DNA from: an uncultured Acidimicrobiaceae bacterium
Lineage (GTDB): Bacteria > Actinomycetota > Acidimicrobiia > Spongiisociales > UBA5794
NCBI GenBank assembly: GCA_947258375.1
Contig: CAMYIJ010000025.1
Span: 1-36,639, forward strand
DNA: 36,639 nt
Direction: 5' to 3'
In this document: piece by piece, positions 1-8,580 of the stretch
Numbering within the stretch: position 1 is the stretch's first letter
Layout of the letters: each line of letters opens with the position of its first letter
Program-made: the position numbers and the translations under genes
The notes under the pieces: model-generated
Database searches by the model: none
What the model was told of the DNA's origin: nothing
The model's input: only the letters and a program-made list of their open reading frames with translations

Positions 1-2092
1 CCATTTGCGGGATCCATATGTCGCTGCCGTCGATGTCCTTCGTCGCTCGGTAGCGGTATCCGTCGACGGCGATGTGGTAGGTGGTTCCTGCCGCCACCGG
101 GAATGGATCAATACGGCTCGTCCTACCGCCACCTGGATCGTCGTCGTTGGCCGCAACCTGCGCCAGCGCGTCGACGGAACTCCCCGTGTAGACCCCAAGA
201 GTCGTATCGAAGGAACTGCCGGCCGTATCGACGGACAGCGTTCCGGCAGTCGGTGCTGTCCACTTGAACCAGATTGATGCTCCACCGGCCGAGCTTGCAT
301 GATCGGGTTCGCCAACCTGCTTCGTTGCACTCAGGTTCCATGCTGGAGATGACCCCGACGCAGCGACGAGGTGCGTTGCGTCGGCAAAATCGTCGCTCGC
401 CGGCCGGGCAGCCGCCGCCTTCACGGTCATAGAGCTAGCGCACCCGTTCGAGACACCGGTCAGAGCGACATCGCTCTGGGACCCTGTGTACAGGCCACTG
501 TTGGGGTTGGTGTCCCGACCGAAGACCCAGGCCGTTTCGGGCTGCCCAGACCCCGGCGGCAGATCACCGCGGTACGGATCCCCCGCGTCCCCTCGATTCG
601 TCCTCAGGTCGAGGTGGCGTAGGCCATCGGCTTCTTCCAGGTCCACCAGGCGATGGCTGTCGTCCGCATTGGCGCTACCGTCGAAAGGGGCGGTTTCGTC
701 CACGTGCCATACGAGGACTCCACAGCCCGGCAGGCCGGCGTCGAAACCGGACTGCTGTCGATTCTCGAGCAGGAAGTACTCGCCCGTGCCGGACGAGTCA
801 CGGAAGTCCCAGTCCACACCGCCGGGGTTCGACCGAAGTTGTAGGGCGGAGGCGTTGTCGGATGCCCGCCCGAGCGCGTGATCCGACACGTAGGACGTCA
901 CGACAGTTGGAGAAACCCAGCCTTGGTAAATCTTGCTGAAGGCGTCAGGGTGGCTTGGCGTTGTGCCGATTGACTGGCCGGCCGTCGCCCCCCAACTACC
1001 GCCGGCCATGACACTCCATCTTCCGATTCCATATGAAGAGGAGTCCGTGTCATACAGGTCGGGCCAATCCAAATCGTGCCCGATTTCGTGGGCCATGATG
1101 CCGATCGTTGCCTGATGAGCGTCCCCCGGCTGCGCCGTCGCGCAGTGGACTTCGCCGAACTGCGTGTACCCACCTCCCACCAAACCGCGGGCTACTGAGA
1201 CACCGTCGACAATCGGGTAGGAAGACAGAGACCACCTGTGGCCCCACACGCCTGGCGTACAAGATCCCGCCTCGCCTCCATATGAAGTCTCGTAGCCGGC
1301 GACTATCACGACGACATGCAGCTCATCGGGTTGAATGCCGCCGTCGCCATCGGTGTCAAATGCCGAGAAGTCAACATATGGGTTCGCCGCCAGGATGGCG
1401 TCCTTTGTCAGGTCCCTATTCCTGACGTCTGTGTCTCTACGAGTATCCGGGTGCGCATATCCGAGATTGAGCCACCCGACGACGCCGTCTCCCGAGGTGC
1501 CATGAGTCTCAGTCGCCGGAACCAGGCTCAGCTGGCCGTACGACACCTCGTCGTAGTAGGCCTTGACGCTGCCCGTAGCTCCGAAGAAAGAGGTGTGCCA
1601 GTCGCCGGCCGTCGTGGACACCGGGCCCTGATCCGTGAATGAAGCGAGCACGAGCAGGGTCGGTTGGTCACCGAGATTCGGTGCGCTTGAAGCAGCATTC
1701 TCAGCCACCGGCGACTGAGTGGGGCCGGACGACCCTGAAGAGCCCGGACGCAGGTTGGGGGGAGTACCCTCTGGTGGGGGGCCAGCCGGGTTAACGCCTG
1801 ATGGAATCAAGGAACCGTCGGGGGCAAGGGCCGCGTAGGACCATCCCTCGGGCGATTCGATGACCGTGAAACTGTCTACCTCGTAGCCACTCGACCACTC
1901 ATCACCGTATTGTCGAGCAGAGAACGTCGTGCCGTCCGGCTGAGTCAATACCACCGGCTCCGGACTCGCTGGCACAGCTTGTGCAACAGCAGCCCCCAGA
2001 ACCGATATCGCAAGTGCCGCCGCGACCAACAGAACCACGATCGATAGTTCGCGTCGATACCCCATCCGGGCAGCTGCAATTCGGTCCCTCAT
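1..2092 (-). CDS. Secreted M6-family (immune inhibitor A-like) zinc metalloprotease, 3' end cut by window edge
   Basis: Reading the minus strand from the ATG at 2092 gives one uninterrupted frame of 697 codons down to base 2, with no stop, so the protein continues beyond the window. An SD-like GGGGAGGGG lies just upstream. The N-terminus has arginines, a hydrophobic stretch (about residues 17-38) and a likely cleavage after AQA, so it should be exported. A proline/serine-rich linker (about 100-135) precedes the peptidase domain. The catalytic motif HEIGHDLDWPD is at about 335-345, and the M6-typical segments FLLENRQ and GVLVWHVDE follow near 441-467. An Asp-rich loop DTDGDGG at about 246-252 resembles a calcium site. 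The last ~110 residues form a beta-rich domain (IWFKWTAPTAGTL, FDTTLGVYTG) of the kind attached to secreted bacterial peptidases. Family knowledge predicts extracellular protein degradation; the substrate is unknown. Confidence 0.9.
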   Translation of the reverse strand, partial: MRDRIAAARMGYRRELSIVVLLVAAALAISVLGAAVAQAVPASPEPVVLTQPDGTTFSARQYGDEWSSGYEVDSFTVIESPEGWSYAALAPDGSLIPSGVNPAGPPPEGTPPNLRPGSSGSSGPTQSPVAENAASSAPNLGDQPTLLVLASFTDQGPVSTTAGDWHTSFFGATGSVKAYYDEVSYGQLSLVPATETHGTSGDGVVGWLNLGYAHPDTRRDTDVRNRDLTKDAILAANPYVDFSAFDTDGDGGIQPDELHVVVIVAGYETSYGGEAGSCTPGVWGHRWSLSSYPIVDGVSVARGLVGGGYTQFGEVHCATAQPGDAHQATIGIMAHEIGHDLDWPDLYDTDSSSYGIGRWSVMAGGSWGATAGQSIGTTPSHPDAFSKIYQGWVSPTVVTSYVSDHALGRASDNASALQLRSNPGGVDWDFRDSSGTGEYFLLENRQQSGFDAGLPGCGVLVWHVDETAPFDGSANADDSHRLVDLEEADGLRHLDLRTNRGDAGDPYRGDLPPGSGQPETAWVFGRDTNPNSGLYTGSQSDVALTGVSNGCASSMTVKAAAARPASDDFADATHLVAASGSSPAWNLSATKQVGEPDHASSAGGASIWFKWTAPTAGTLSVDTAGSSFDTTLGVYTGSSVDALAQVAANDDDPGGGRTSRIDPFPVAAGTTYHIAVDGYRYRATKDIDGSDIWIPQM

Positions 2093-2420
2093 GTCCCCTC
2101 CCCACTTCCGCCCACGTCCGCGCCCTGTAGCAAAGGTATCCACCACGGCTAGACAATTGTGTCTAGAAAGCGACATTGAGCAATTTGCATCATCAATCCG
2201 AGCCGGATGTGTCAGGTCAAGGTGTGTTCCATTCCCGCCCGACCAGTGCCGATTTCAACTTCACGGCTACGTCGCCGAGAAACAGACATGCAGTTCAGCG
2301 ATCCCTTTGCGATGCGGTCCCGCGACCGACCGTGGCTACCCAGACTGGCCGTACGTCAACCACACCCCGCTGAACTAACCTCAGCGCCGGCGAGGCACTG
2401 ATATCCGCGGGACATGACGC
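2093..2420. other. Divergent intergenic spacer without a gene
   Basis: This 328-bp spacer separates the leftward metalloprotease gene from the rightward polysaccharide genes, so it should hold promoters for both directions. Short open frames inside it have no recognisable protein features and no good ribosome sites. The only clear structure is the palindrome at 2149-2166. I could not identify convincing -35/-10 pairs by eye. Confidence 0.6.
2149..2166. promoter_or_regulatory. Perfect palindrome, operator-like
   Basis: The sequence CTAGACA-ATTG-TGTCTAG has two perfect 7-bp arms around a 4-bp centre. It lies about 57 bp upstream of the metalloprotease start codon, where a promoter would be expected, and about 255 bp upstream of the Wzy-like gene. 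The size and symmetry fit a binding site for a dimeric repressor or activator; that role is inference. Confidence 0.4.
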
Positions 2421-3755
2421 ATGACAAGATCTGAGCAATTCCTCGAGGTGCTGCAACCTTCCGTCTTGCTCGGCGTCGCCGCGGTGGGAGCCATTCTCCT
2501 TCTCCTCGCACCGCGCCGGAGGCTTCCCGCGGCAATCGCGCTATCCATACCCTGGCTCACCGCCGGGTTTCTCCCCGACCTGGGAACGGCGGCCACCGTT
2601 GCCAAAGCGACATCGGTGCTCCCGTGTTTGATGGTTGGTTTGGCTGCAGCGCGGCATCCGGGTGGCCGCTCGAGGCTGCCGCGTGTTGCGTATGTGTATC
2701 CGTTCGTGGCGTTGGCTTCGGTCGTCTATACGTTCACCGTTGCGGATGCGGCGATCGCGATGGTGGTCCAGACGCAATGGTTCGTGATGTCCGTGGCCGC
2801 GATTCTGGTGGTACGCACGATCGTCGATGCCGAATCCCTGACCCTGGTCATTCGGGGGCTCGTTGCCGGCTCCGCGGTTGTCGTTCTGGCGGCTCTGGTG
2901 GCCCTGCTTCTCGACCCGGAGGCCGTGATGCGAGGTTATGGGCGCCTCACGCCATTTGGGGTCAATGCCAACCATTTCAGCGTTGTGTTCCCGATTGCCA
3001 TACCGCTGACCTTCTACCTGGCCATACGATCGAACACGGCCCGGAAGCGGCATGCCCTCGAAGCTCTCGGAGTGATCGCTGTTGGCCTTGCTGTACTGGC
3101 CGGGAGTCGGGGAGCCCTCGTGGCAACGGCACTTTCGATGGTGCCGCTGCTCTTTTGGACCCTGAGGCGCCGCTCGGTGGCAGCCCGGCTGTTGATCGCT
3201 GCCGCGGTGCTGGTTGGCCTCGTTGCCATTGTCCCTTTGGCCTCATTCGATCGGCTGTATTCACTTGATACCGGCCGGTATGCCATCACAGAGATCTACC
3301 TGTCCGAGATCGCAGAGCGGCCTATCACAGGGTTGCTGCTCACAGATGGCCTGAGCGCGGCGAGTCAGCAGGATCTCGGTTGGTCGCCCCACAACTCCTT
3401 CATCTATTGGCTATACCTGGGCGGGATCTCGTTGGCCGTACCCATGTTCCTGGTGGTCGCCGCGACGGTCCGAGCGTCATACAACTTGATGATTCGGCAT
3501 CGGCTCTTCGCCGTGCCACCCCTGCTGATCCAGCTGCTCTTCTCGATCCTGATCGGCACATACGCTCTCGCCTTGTCCACGGGGATGTTGTTCTACCCGA
3601 CGAACGCCTGGGCATTCGGACACCTTCTGATATCCATGGCGGTCCTGAAGCTGTGGCTGGTGCCACCGCGCTCCGTCGTCCGGGCGCGTGCCCGCTATCC
3701 GCAACAGCTTCAGCGCGATGTCACGGGAGCTGAGACTCATCGCAGCCGGATCTGA
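2421..3755 (+). CDS. O-antigen ligase/polymerase-like membrane protein (Wzy/WaaL type)
   Basis: The 444-residue product is strongly hydrophobic with roughly ten or more predicted membrane helices and a basic C-terminal tail. Features typical of the O-antigen ligase/polymerase family are a large extracytoplasmic loop in the second half containing the HNSFIYWLYLGG segment (residues about 327-338), and an SRGALVA segment (about 228-234) at a helix start. Wzy enzymes join undecaprenyl-linked repeat units into long chains on the outer face of the membrane, while WaaL-type enzymes transfer chains to an acceptor. Sequence alone does not separate the two. It is the first gene of a four-gene rightward run and lies 24 bp before a Wzx-type flippase, which favours polymerase. 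The start is the ATG at 2421, with only a weak ribosome site. Confidence 0.8.
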   Translation: MTRSEQFLEVLQPSVLLGVAAVGAILLLLAPRRRLPAAIALSIPWLTAGFLPDLGTAATVAKATSVLPCLMVGLAAARHPGGRSRLPRVAYVYPFVALASVVYTFTVADAAIAMVVQTQWFVMSVAAILVVRTIVDAESLTLVIRGLVAGSAVVVLAALVALLLDPEAVMRGYGRLTPFGVNANHFSVVFPIAIPLTFYLAIRSNTARKRHALEALGVIAVGLAVLAGSRGALVATALSMVPLLFWTLRRRSVAARLLIAAAVLVGLVAIVPLASFDRLYSLDTGRYAITEIYLSEIAERPITGLLLTDGLSAASQQDLGWSPHNSFIYWLYLGGISLAVPMFLVVAATVRASYNLMIRHRLFAVPPLLIQLLFSILIGTYALALSTGMLFYPTNAWAFGHLLISMAVLKLWLVPPRSVVRARARYPQQLQRDVTGAETHRSRI

Positions 3756-3779
3756 AGTGTCGCGAGCAGGGGAGTGAAT

Positions 3780-5300
3780 GTGGAAACCCCCTCACCGCCG
3801 GGCGCTGCCGACGGCCGCGCTACCCGGCCTGGTTCGTGGGCTGCAAGGGGTGGCGCGTGGATGTTGCTCAATACTGCCTGGAGTCGAGCCGGGAGCATCG
3901 TCTCGCAGGTCGTCCTCGGCTGGATCCTCCTGCCCCAAGACTTCGGCTTGTTTGCAGCGGCGGGGGCGGTTGCTCTTATTGCTCGATCGTTCCAGGATGC
4001 CGGCGTCCGCGACTTTCTGGTACAGCGTGGCTCTGCGTACGGCAAGATCTCAGTAGACGCGTTTTGGCTCGCGCTGGCCGTCAACATCAGCATCGCGGCG
4101 CTCCTCTTTGCCGTGAGTCCCCTGGTTGCAGGGGCATACGGGGAATCGGAACTCATCGTGATGCTGGGAATCATTGCGCTGAGCGTTCCCTTGGGGACGC
4201 CGTGGACCATCATTTCGGCCAAACTCCAGATAGACCTGCGGTTTCGCTCTTGGGCCGCGATCTTGATGCTCGGAGCTCTGACCCAACACGGCGGAATGGT
4301 CGTCTGTGCGTGGCTGGGCTTCGGAGCACTCAGCTTCGTTTTGCCACTCCCCGTCATGTCGATAGCGATGTCGATCGCGGGTTGGCTCGTCACCGCTGAA
4401 AAACCATGGTCGTCGCGGCCCAATCGTGACACCTGGATGCCCATTCTGGCGGAGACAAAGTGGCTCATACTTGCCGCAGCGGCCGCCGCCTTGTTCACCC
4501 AGGGCGACTATCTGATCGTTGGAGCCATTGTGTCGACATCAGTCCTCGGGGTGTACTACTTCGCCTACCAAATCCCCGCGCAAGTCGGGGCCGTCGCGGC
4601 CAGTCTGGGAGACGTACTTCTGCCGGTCCTGGTGGGCGCCGCCGGGTCGCCGCAGCGCGAGCGGGACCTGCTCGATCGGGCACTTGGATTGTTGACCGTT
4701 GTCACCTCGGCAGCCTGTGTTCTGATCGCGGTGCTGATGCCCAGAATCGAACATCTTGTCTGGTCGAATCGATGGGAGGAGGCAGTTGTGCCGATTCAGA
4801 TCCTGGCACTGCTGATGCCTTTTCGGCTCATCTACATAGTCCCCAAGACTGCGTTGCTGTCACGCGGGAGGTTTCAGTTTCTGAGCCTGGCTCTGGTGGT
4901 AGGGGGATGCGGCTTGGTGGCCGCGGCGGGCACTGGAGCCTCCATCGATCCAAACGCCAAATCTATCGCGCTGGTCGTCGGAGGCTATCTGGCGGTGAGT
5001 GTGGTTGCCTTCTCGATGCTCGTGCTGCGCAGCTACGGGATATCGCCATGGCGGATTCTCAAGACCGTGATCGGCGCTTGGCTGGTCGCAGTGATCGCAG
5101 GAGCGGCAGCATATGCAGCAGGCAGTTTTCAGGATTCCGGCGGGAGTGATGTCGCCAACCTTGCTCTGGAGAGCCTGAGCTTCGCCGCCGCGTTCGCAGT
5201 TGTGGCTCGGTTGGCCCTTCCGAACGTGATCCGATCGTCCAGCGACCTACTCGGCCAATCCGCCGGTAGGAGGGTGAGGAAGCTGTTGATGCTGTCGTGA
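3780..5300 (+). CDS. Polysaccharide repeat-unit flippase (Wzx/MATE-like)
   Basis: The product has about 506 residues with some twelve to fourteen hydrophobic helices, the size and layout of Wzx-type lipid-linked oligosaccharide flippases. The early segment around QDFGLFAAAGAVALI and FQDAGVRDFLVQRG is characteristic of the polysaccharide-synthesis membrane family. It is expected to move undecaprenyl-diphosphate-linked repeat units across the cytoplasmic membrane. I prefer the GTG at 3780 because AGGGG at 3768-3772 is 7 bases upstream. An in-frame GTG at 3774 is also open but would leave only one base between that site and the start. Its stop overlaps the next gene by 4 bp (GTGA), indicating coupled translation with the deacetylase. 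Confidence 0.88.
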   Translation: METPSPPGAADGRATRPGSWAARGGAWMLLNTAWSRAGSIVSQVVLGWILLPQDFGLFAAAGAVALIARSFQDAGVRDFLVQRGSAYGKISVDAFWLALAVNISIAALLFAVSPLVAGAYGESELIVMLGIIALSVPLGTPWTIISAKLQIDLRFRSWAAILMLGALTQHGGMVVCAWLGFGALSFVLPLPVMSIAMSIAGWLVTAEKPWSSRPNRDTWMPILAETKWLILAAAAAALFTQGDYLIVGAIVSTSVLGVYYFAYQIPAQVGAVAASLGDVLLPVLVGAAGSPQRERDLLDRALGLLTVVTSAACVLIAVLMPRIEHLVWSNRWEEAVVPIQILALLMPFRLIYIVPKTALLSRGRFQFLSLALVVGGCGLVAAAGTGASIDPNAKSIALVVGGYLAVSVVAFSMLVLRSYGISPWRILKTVIGAWLVAVIAGAAAYAAGSFQDSGGSDVANLALESLSFAAAFAVVARLALPNVIRSSSDLLGQSAGRRVRKLLMLS

Positions 5301-6160
5301 CGTACACCGACTCTCGACCGCTTGGCGAGCGGGCCAGAGAGATTTCCAAGAGGACGGTGCGGACCATGCTCGACAAAGCGTGGTCGATGCGCCCGGCAAG
5401 TGCACTCTCGCGAATCATCTACTACCACAGCGTGCACCCATCGCTCGAGGGCAGTCATCGGCCGGCAGACTTCGCGCGTCAGATGGAGTGGTTGCAGGAG
5501 CATGGATACCGGACGGTGCGGATGTCAGAGGTTCCCGAGCTTCTCGACGATCCGAACTCCGAGCCATTCGTAGCCGTTACTTTCGACGATGGGTACGCCG
5601 ACAACCTGGAGTTTGGGGTACCGATACTCGAGGCTCTCGGATTCGCCGCCACAGTGTTTGTTGTGGCAGGCATGGTCGGCGAGGATCGGCCGATTCCCTC
5701 GAGCCGCGGGCACAAGCTCTACGCGGACAGGCCGATGCTGACCAAACGCGACCTGGCAGAGCTCGTCGGGGCCGGCATCGAGGTAGGAAGTCATGGCCAG
5801 GACCACCTCCTTGCCTCCAAGCAAGCTCGTGAGTCCCCTCGAGCCTTTCTCGAAGATGTTGCCAAGAGCCGCGAAACCCTGGCGGAGGCGACAGGCGGCG
5901 ACGTGACGAGCTTCGCCTATCCCAATGGGCAGCGGGGGGCGTTTTCCCGGACCACGAGAGAAGTGCTGTTCGAGGCCGGATTCGAGGCTGTAGCAACGAC
6001 AATATGGGGCACGCTCAATGGTTCGTCCGACGCGCTGGAGCTTCCCCGGTGCGAGATCGCGGCAGAAGACACCATCGAGGAGTTCGCCGCCAAAATGACG
6101 GGCAAGAGGGAGTATCGACGTTTATACCAACGAGCTTTCGATCGAAGTCGTGCATGGTGA
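5297..6160 (+). CDS. Polysaccharide deacetylase family protein (NodB domain)
   Basis: The 287-residue product carries the NodB/carbohydrate esterase 4 motifs in order: TFDDGYADN at residues 95-103 (catalytic base and metal-binding Asp), SHGQDH at 165-170 (the H-x3-H metal ligands), and FAYPNG at 206-211. The family removes N- or O-acetyl groups from sugars using a metal ion. There is no signal peptide or membrane helix, so it probably acts in the cytoplasm or is held at the membrane by partners, unlike peptidoglycan deacetylases. It starts at a GTG that overlaps the flippase stop codon. A likely role is trimming acetyl groups from lipid-linked intermediates or sugars of the locus; the exact substrate cannot be read from sequence. 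Confidence 0.88.
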   Translation: MTYTDSRPLGERAREISKRTVRTMLDKAWSMRPASALSRIIYYHSVHPSLEGSHRPADFARQMEWLQEHGYRTVRMSEVPELLDDPNSEPFVAVTFDDGYADNLEFGVPILEALGFAATVFVVAGMVGEDRPIPSSRGHKLYADRPMLTKRDLAELVGAGIEVGSHGQDHLLASKQARESPRAFLEDVAKSRETLAEATGGDVTSFAYPNGQRGAFSRTTREVLFEAGFEAVATTIWGTLNGSSDALELPRCEIAAEDTIEEFAAKMTGKREYRRLYQRAFDRSRAW

Positions 6161-6216
6161 TCCAAGCCGGCGCGGACTTGATGATGCGTGTTCGCGATGG
6201 ATGAAGTGATACACGA

Positions 6217-7353
6217 ATGATTGTTGGCATCGACGCATCCAACCTGCGCGCCGGCGGTGGCCGGACGCATCTGCTCAGCGTGCTGCAGCATGCGGATCCG
6301 CCGGCAAGTGGGATCGATCGTGTCACGGTTTGGAGTGGGTCGGAGACGGCGGCGCAGCTTCCGAAACGAGACTGGCTCATGGTCGAATCGCCGGATCAGC
6401 TGGATGGCAGGCTTCCGCAGCGAGTCAGCTGGCAGCAGCTCCGGCTGCCCCGTCTGCTCGAAGAGAGTGGTTGTGATCTGCTGTGGTCGCCAGGAGGAAC
6501 GACACCGTTCAGAAGCACGGTGCCGTCGGTCGCCATGTTCCAGAACGCGCTGCCTTTCGAACCTGGAGAGGCGGCGCGGTATCCGTTCTGGAGCGCCGAG
6601 CGGATGCGTCTCCGGCTTCTCCACCGGATGCAGGCGCGTTCCTTGCGCAATACCGCGGGCGTGATCCTCCTCAGCGAGTATGCGCGCTCGCTCGTGACCA
6701 ACGAGGTTCGTGGCACGAGAACGGCGTTGATCCCCCACGGGATTGAGGAACGGTTTCGGCTTGCCCCACGTCCCCAGGCTGAACCGACACGTTTCACCGA
6801 CGACGATCCCTTCAAGATCTTGTATGTGTCCCCGATCAACGCCTACAAACATCAGTGGCATGTCGCAGAGGCGGCCGCGCTTCTTCGCAACGATGGGCTG
6901 CCGGTAGTCGTGGATTTTGTTGGTCCACTTGCCTATCAGCCGGCGGCCGAACGCCTCAGGTCAACCTTGGGAGAACTCGATCCCGAAGCCGGTTGGCTGC
7001 GGATTGTGGGCCCGGTCCCGTTTTCGGACCTGCATGCCACCTATCACGGGGCCGACGCCTTCGTGTTCGCCTCGACTTGTGAAAACCTCCCCATCACCCT
7101 CATGGAGGCGATGGCGGCCGGGTTACCGATAGCCGCTTCGGAACGGCCCCCGATGCCTGAGGTGCTGGGTGATAGTGGACTCTTCTTCGACTCTGAGGAT
7201 CCCGGCGACATCGCTTCGGCTCTCGGGACTCTCATCTCGAATCCCGAACTGAGAGCGAACCTCGCCGCCAAGGCCCATGCGCGCGCGGAGCAATTCTCCT
7301 GGGATGGCTGCGCGACCGCGACGTTCACATTTCTCGCCGGCTGCGCTACCTGA
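6217..7353 (+). CDS. Glycosyltransferase, GT4 family, GT-B fold
   Basis: The 378-residue protein has the two-domain GT-B arrangement. The N-terminal acceptor domain begins MIVGIDASNLRAGGGRTHL, and the C-terminal nucleotide-sugar domain has YVSPINAYKHQ at about 203-213. The E-x7-E motif (E289 and E297 in ENLPITLMEAMAAGLPI) marks retaining GT4 transferases. It should add one sugar from a nucleotide donor to a lipid-linked intermediate at the inner membrane face. The donor cannot be assigned. It lies 56 bp after the deacetylase, with no strong ribosome site at the ATG, and ends the first rightward run. It faces the convergent GNAT gene 54 bp downstream. Confidence 0.88.
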   Translation: MIVGIDASNLRAGGGRTHLLSVLQHADPPASGIDRVTVWSGSETAAQLPKRDWLMVESPDQLDGRLPQRVSWQQLRLPRLLEESGCDLLWSPGGTTPFRSTVPSVAMFQNALPFEPGEAARYPFWSAERMRLRLLHRMQARSLRNTAGVILLSEYARSLVTNEVRGTRTALIPHGIEERFRLAPRPQAEPTRFTDDDPFKILYVSPINAYKHQWHVAEAAALLRNDGLPVVVDFVGPLAYQPAAERLRSTLGELDPEAGWLRIVGPVPFSDLHATYHGADAFVFASTCENLPITLMEAMAAGLPIAASERPPMPEVLGDSGLFFDSEDPGDIASALGTLISNPELRANLAAKAHARAEQFSWDGCATATFTFLAGCAT

Positions 7354-7407
7354 GCGGGGTGGAGCGCCGGCCCGCAACCAGTTCTCACAGGTGACGGGCT
7401 GATTGGC

Positions 7408-8403
7408 CTACCAGGTGTGAATGTCCACGCCGCTGATTGCCCACCGCGACGGCGGTCCCGCGGCGAGTTCGGGGTCGAGACACTTGGCGAAGAAGTTGGC
7501 GCGGTTCGGAACCGACAGGAAGCCCATCCTCGGCAGAAGACTTGTGATCGGATTGCCGGGCGTTGTCAGGATCGACACCATGTCTGCGTCCGTCGCTGTT
7601 GAAACGGACCGTATGAGCGGCCGGAGACTCCCGGCGGGGGCGTCGGTTGAGAACACGTCCAGGATCTGGGTTTCCCGGAGACCGGCTCTGTGTCCGAGCC
7701 GAACCAGCGCACTCGTGTCGCCTTCCTCGACGACGCGGTAGTCGAATTGCGGGTAGCCGGTGAACCGCCACCTGAGGTATTGAACGTCGTGGACCCGCCG
7801 GTTTGGGGGTTCGACACGGTTGCCTGCCAGAGGAGGGCCCAGGTCGCTCAGATCGGCGGCAAGGGATACGAGATTCGCTGCAACGGCCGAAGGCACCAGC
7901 GGCTCCCGACGCAGCAGGCCGCGTAGGCGACTCACGACGCGAAAGGGTCGGCGAGGCTGCAGCCACGTCTGCACGCCGCCGATCTCCTGCCAGGCGCTGC
8001 GTAGAAACCCCGGCTTGCTGGCCGCGTTCGGGAAGTTGATCAGGATTGCGGCGCCGCGCGCCCTGGCCTCTTGTTCGGCTACTGCCAGTAGACGTTGAAA
8101 GAGACCTTGCCGCTGGAAGTCCGGATGAACGAACGTCTCGTACGAGATGCCCGCGTCGAAGACGGAGCCACCGAGATTCAGCCGGTACCTGCCGAATGCA
8201 ACCATGCCTGCCAGCCGGCCGGTGTTGGAGCGCGCATACGCGACAACGGCCGGCCCCCAGGGGCTGTCGCCGAACTTCCACACAAACCAATCCGGACCAT
8301 CGTATGGAATACCGTGAGTTTCGGAAGCCGTCGTGAGAATCTCGGACACGACGCCCAGATCCTCCGGCCGCCAGATTGTGACCTCGAAGGCCTCGGCAGT
8401 CAT
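7408..8403 (-). CDS. GNAT-fold acyltransferase
   Basis: The 331-residue product has the acetyl-CoA-binding signature of GNAT enzymes around HPDFQRQGLFQRLL (residues 93-106), in the R/Q-x-x-G-x-G/A position, followed by the helix LAVAEQEARARGAAIL. At 331 residues it is longer than a single GNAT domain (about 150-170), and the C-terminal half (YLRWRFTGYPQFDYRV) resembles the second half of acyltransferases found in exopolysaccharide loci. It is the only minus-strand gene between two rightward runs, so it has its own promoter somewhere in 8404-8570. It may acetylate a sugar amino group made by the neighbouring aminotransferase, or an amino acid substituent; both are inferences from position. Confidence 0.8.
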   Translation of the reverse strand: MTAEAFEVTIWRPEDLGVVSEILTTASETHGIPYDGPDWFVWKFGDSPWGPAVVAYARSNTGRLAGMVAFGRYRLNLGGSVFDAGISYETFVHPDFQRQGLFQRLLAVAEQEARARGAAILINFPNAASKPGFLRSAWQEIGGVQTWLQPRRPFRVVSRLRGLLRREPLVPSAVAANLVSLAADLSDLGPPLAGNRVEPPNRRVHDVQYLRWRFTGYPQFDYRVVEEGDTSALVRLGHRAGLRETQILDVFSTDAPAGSLRPLIRSVSTATDADMVSILTTPGNPITSLLPRMGFLSVPNRANFFAKCLDPELAAGPPSRWAISGVDIHTW

Positions 8404-8570
8404 GTCTCAGTTCTCGCCCATCGTGAAACGCGAACGCACGATAGTCACGACCCTCCGTGGGGACATCGAGCGGCGCTGCCGAGTTCCGCCCCGGGCGAGT
8501 GTCTCCTCTGGAGCGGCCGCGTCCCTCCTCTAGAGTGACTGCGTACCTGCGCGCCGCCGCACGAGGGTTT

Positions 8571-8576
8571 GAGGAG
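8571..8576 (+). promoter_or_regulatory. Ribosome binding site that decides the epimerase start
   Basis: GAGGAG lies 4 bases before the ATG at 8581. An in-frame TTG at 8569 overlaps this site and is therefore unlikely to be the start. Confidence 0.7.
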
Positions 8577-8580
8577 TTCC

